Below are positions 15,175 to 16,526 of a DNA stretch of 16,526 nt, one piece after another (within the stretch, counting starts at the first letter, position 1; every line of letters begins with the position of its first letter). A program made the position numbers and the translations under genes. The notes under the pieces were generated by a model, which saw only the letters and a program-made list of their open reading frames with translations, did no database searches and was not told the origin of the DNA. The stretch comes from Pseudomonadota bacterium (GTDB taxonomy: Bacteria; Desulfobacterota; Anaeroferrophillalia; Anaeroferrophillales; Tharpellaceae). The stretch is from NCBI GenBank assembly GCA_015486505.1, contig WFRP01000224.1:1-16526 (forward strand). Reading direction: 5' to 3'.

Positions 15175-15216
15175 TGAGCCGTGCAGGGGTCGAACCTGCG
15201 ACCCTCTGATTAAAAG
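15175..15216 (-). tRNA. tRNA-Lys(UUU) 3' part, left as an attachment-site remnant
   Basis: Read on the minus strand, the segment runs from the anticodon loop CTTTTAA (15216-15210, anticodon TTT) through the stem arm TCAGA, variable loop GGGTC, T-stem GCAGG, T-loop TTCGACC, T-stem CCTGC, acceptor strand ACGGCTC and discriminator A (15175). CCA is not encoded; TCA follows. The bases that should form the 5' half are absent: upstream of the loop is TTAGG where TCTGA is needed to pair with TCAGA, and no D-arm or acceptor strand follows. The tRNA is therefore not functional here. The cut at the anticodon loop is the usual crossover region of tyrosine integrases that use tRNA genes. Confidence 0.9.
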
Positions 15217-15237
15217 CCTAATATTAGACTTTTCACA

Positions 15238-15303
15238 AAGTATCACATAACATCATTTTTCCCTTGACATTCTAGATATTTAGCTCTATTAAGTATCACA
15301 TAA
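15238..15303. repeat. 13-bp direct repeats in the att region
   Basis: AAGTATCACATAA occurs at 15238-15250 and again at 15291-15303, 53 bp apart. The place, between the tRNA junction and the integrase gene, suits arm-type integrase or excisionase binding sites. That role is inferred from position only. Confidence 0.65.
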
Positions 15304-15334
15304 AATCACAACAGATAATGCCGCATAATCGCCA

Positions 15335-15370
15335 AAACTGTGACTCAAACTGTGACTGAAACCGTGACTG
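15335..15370 (+). repeat. Three tandem 12-bp repeats before the integrase
   Basis: AAACTGTGACTC, AAACTGTGACTG and AAACCGTGACTG follow each other without gaps. They are in frame with the integrase, so if translation began at one of the GTG codons inside them (15340, 15352, 15364) they would encode repeats of TVTQ/TVTE. They may equally be binding sites. Confidence 0.75.
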
Positions 15371-15387
15371 AAAAATCAGGGCTGAAA

Positions 15388-16526
15388 ATGGGAATCTCAG
15401 AAGGAAAATTCAAGACAGAGCAGATCAAGCTCTCAGATCGAAAACTTAAATCGTTAAAGCCGCAAGAAAAATATTATAGACTCAGAACAAATCAAGTCGG
15501 TTTAACCTTGAGGGTTGAGCCTACAGGGAATATTGTTTTTAGGTATCGCTATCAGTTAAACGGACAATCAAGAGAAATGTCTATTGGCAACTACCCGGTA
15601 AAGTCTTTGAAAGATTTGGAACTGGAATATTTTCAATGTAAAAATAATGTAAAAAATGGAATCGACCCCTTAGTTATAAGACAACAGGAACAAGTTCAAA
15701 AGGAGCTTGAAGAGACCTTAGAACCGCTGTTAACTACTCTGGCTGAGGATTATCTTGAATCTAAAAGTAAAACTCTGCGCCCGGCAACTATCACCGAATA
15801 TCGCCGGATGCTGAAAAAGTACGTCTTCAAGAAATGGCCGAACGTGCCTGACCTGGCGAAAATGAAGATCACCGAATTACACCGCCGTGATGTCAAGCTG
15901 CTGATTGACTATATCGCCAACAAGCGCCCGAACTCCTACCGCCCGGTTAAAGGTTCGCCGACGATGGCCGCCCGGATTTTGGCGGTTATCTCTGGTTTGT
16001 GCCGTTATGCGGTCGAATTGGAGTTGATCGAAAATAACCCGGCCCACGGAATCAGTAAACCGGGGCGCCGGAAACCTCGCGACCGCTGGTTGACAATGGA
16101 TGAAATTAAAATAGTCGGCCGGATCCTCAACAATGACGCCCCGCGCCTGATTCGGGATGCGGTTTATCTGGCGCTTTATACCGGGCAGCGTCTGGCGCAA
16201 ATCGCCGCGTTCAAGTTGTCCTGGATTAAAGAGGGGTGGATTGAGTTTCCGGCGGAGATAATGAAGGGCGGCAGAACTCACAGAATCCCCTTAACCGCGC
16301 AAATTGAGGCCCTGGTTGATGCCCGAGTCAAAGATAAGCTGATTGGTAAGGGTTTCCTATTTCCGGGCTTAAAAATGAATGACCACGTTCACCCGCAAGC
16401 CTTAAAACGCGGTCTGGCGCGGCTTTTCTCTAATCCTGAGCAGATAAAACGTATGCAGAACCGTAAGCGGTGGCCGGTGGTTGAAGTAGCACCGCCGCCA
16501 TTTACTGCCGCCGGGGTTGAATGGTT
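15388..16526 (+). CDS. int: Tyrosine recombinase/integrase, 3' end beyond the window
   Basis: This is a site-specific recombinase, expected to insert and excise the element at tRNA-Lys. The 379 visible residues show an N-terminal DUF4102-like arm-binding domain (about 1-100, with FRYRYQLNGQSREMSIGNYP), a core-binding domain (about 115-210, LAEDYLESKSKTLRPATITE) and the start of the catalytic domain. The first catalytic arginine is R268 in LYTGQRLAQIA and the beta-strand lysine is K293 in MKGGRTHRIPLT. The H-x-x-R box and the nucleophilic tyrosine should come just after the window edge. ATG 15388 is chosen because AGGG lies 6 nt upstream; the frame stays open back to a stop at 15316, so GTG starts are possible. 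The first 125 or so codons are much richer in A and T than the rest. Confidence 0.92.
   Translation, partial: MGISEGKFKTEQIKLSDRKLKSLKPQEKYYRLRTNQVGLTLRVEPTGNIVFRYRYQLNGQSREMSIGNYPVKSLKDLELEYFQCKNNVKNGIDPLVIRQQEQVQKELEETLEPLLTTLAEDYLESKSKTLRPATITEYRRMLKKYVFKKWPNVPDLAKMKITELHRRDVKLLIDYIANKRPNSYRPVKGSPTMAARILAVISGLCRYAVELELIENNPAHGISKPGRRKPRDRWLTMDEIKIVGRILNNDAPRLIRDAVYLALYTGQRLAQIAAFKLSWIKEGWIEFPAEIMKGGRTHRIPLTAQIEALVDARVKDKLIGKGFLFPGLKMNDHVHPQALKRGLARLFSNPEQIKRMQNRKRWPVVEVAPPPFTAAGVEW

Larger units (their letters stand above)
14753..15387. other. Gene-free region holding terminator, repeats and att junction
   Basis: No protein gene is visible in these 635 bases. In order they hold the acyl-CoA synthetase terminator, a REP-like inverted repeat, a GC-rich hairpin (CCCCTC 14879-14884 with GAGGGG 14891-14896), one full and one truncated copy of the dispersed repeat, a leftward terminator, the 3' part of a tRNA-Lys gene, and AT-rich element DNA with short direct repeats leading to an integrase. 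I see nothing definable in 15071-15124. Confidence 0.8.
15175..16526. mobile_element. Left end of an integrated element (att junction plus integrase)
   Basis: The tRNA fragment with its native terminator marks the chromosome side. From 15217 the DNA becomes AT-rich, contains short direct repeats and leads into a tyrosine integrase that points into the element. By the normal geometry of tRNA integration, a complete tRNA-Lys(UUU) gene should lie at the other end of the element, beyond the right edge and on the same strand. Whether the element is a prophage, an integrative conjugative element or a small island cannot be said. Confidence 0.8.

Noticed and set aside
15175..15250. A complete tRNA gene on the minus strand
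   Set aside because: The 5' acceptor strand, D-arm and 5' anticodon stem are not present to the right of the anticodon loop.

Overview
The window looks like chromosomal DNA of a Gram-negative anaerobe, most likely a deltaproteobacterium (Desulfobacterota). This rests on family resemblance only: a short GNAT-type N-acetylglutamate synthase, a PAS kinase with a Cys cluster, a FapA/DUF342 protein, and an 884-residue SecA with a C-terminal zinc motif. The right-hand end is the start of an integrated mobile element.

Left to right: (1) 1-346 has no gene but holds two tandem copies of a structured repeat of 110-123 bp. (2) 347-3190 (+) is a two-gene signalling unit: an orphan membrane PAS histidine kinase followed by a soluble diguanylate cyclase. 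(3) 3184-7711 (-) is a leftward cluster in transcription order FapA/DUF342 protein, nadK, recN, argA-like acetyltransferase. The last three are tightly packed. It meets the cyclase tail to tail with a 7-bp overlap. (4) 7712-7990 is a divergent promoter region. (5) 7991-12900 (+) carries a membrane-anchored M23 peptidase, a branched terminator-like hairpin 23 nt before secA, then secA and argJ. (6) 12901-13162 carries a degenerate piece of the repeat, then a class I acyl-CoA synthetase at 13163-14752 that ends at a strong intrinsic terminator. (7) 14797-15070 is a non-coding stretch with a REP-like inverted repeat, a near-identical third repeat copy and a truncated fourth. (8) At 15125-15216 lie the terminator and 3' part of a tRNA-Lys(UUU) gene on the minus strand, cut at the anticodon loop. 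To its right is AT-rich DNA with short direct repeats and a tyrosine integrase truncated by the window edge. This is the classic structure of an attachment junction.

The core genes are housekeeping: NADP synthesis, DNA repair, protein export, arginine synthesis and fatty or organic acid activation. ArgA-like synthase and ArgJ are both present, which gives a priming enzyme and a recycling enzyme for the acetylated arginine pathway. The most interesting material is non-coding: a dispersed repeat with conserved and mutually exclusive hairpins, an attenuator-like structure before secA, and a tRNA-split integration junction next to an integrase whose N-terminal part differs sharply in base composition from the rest.
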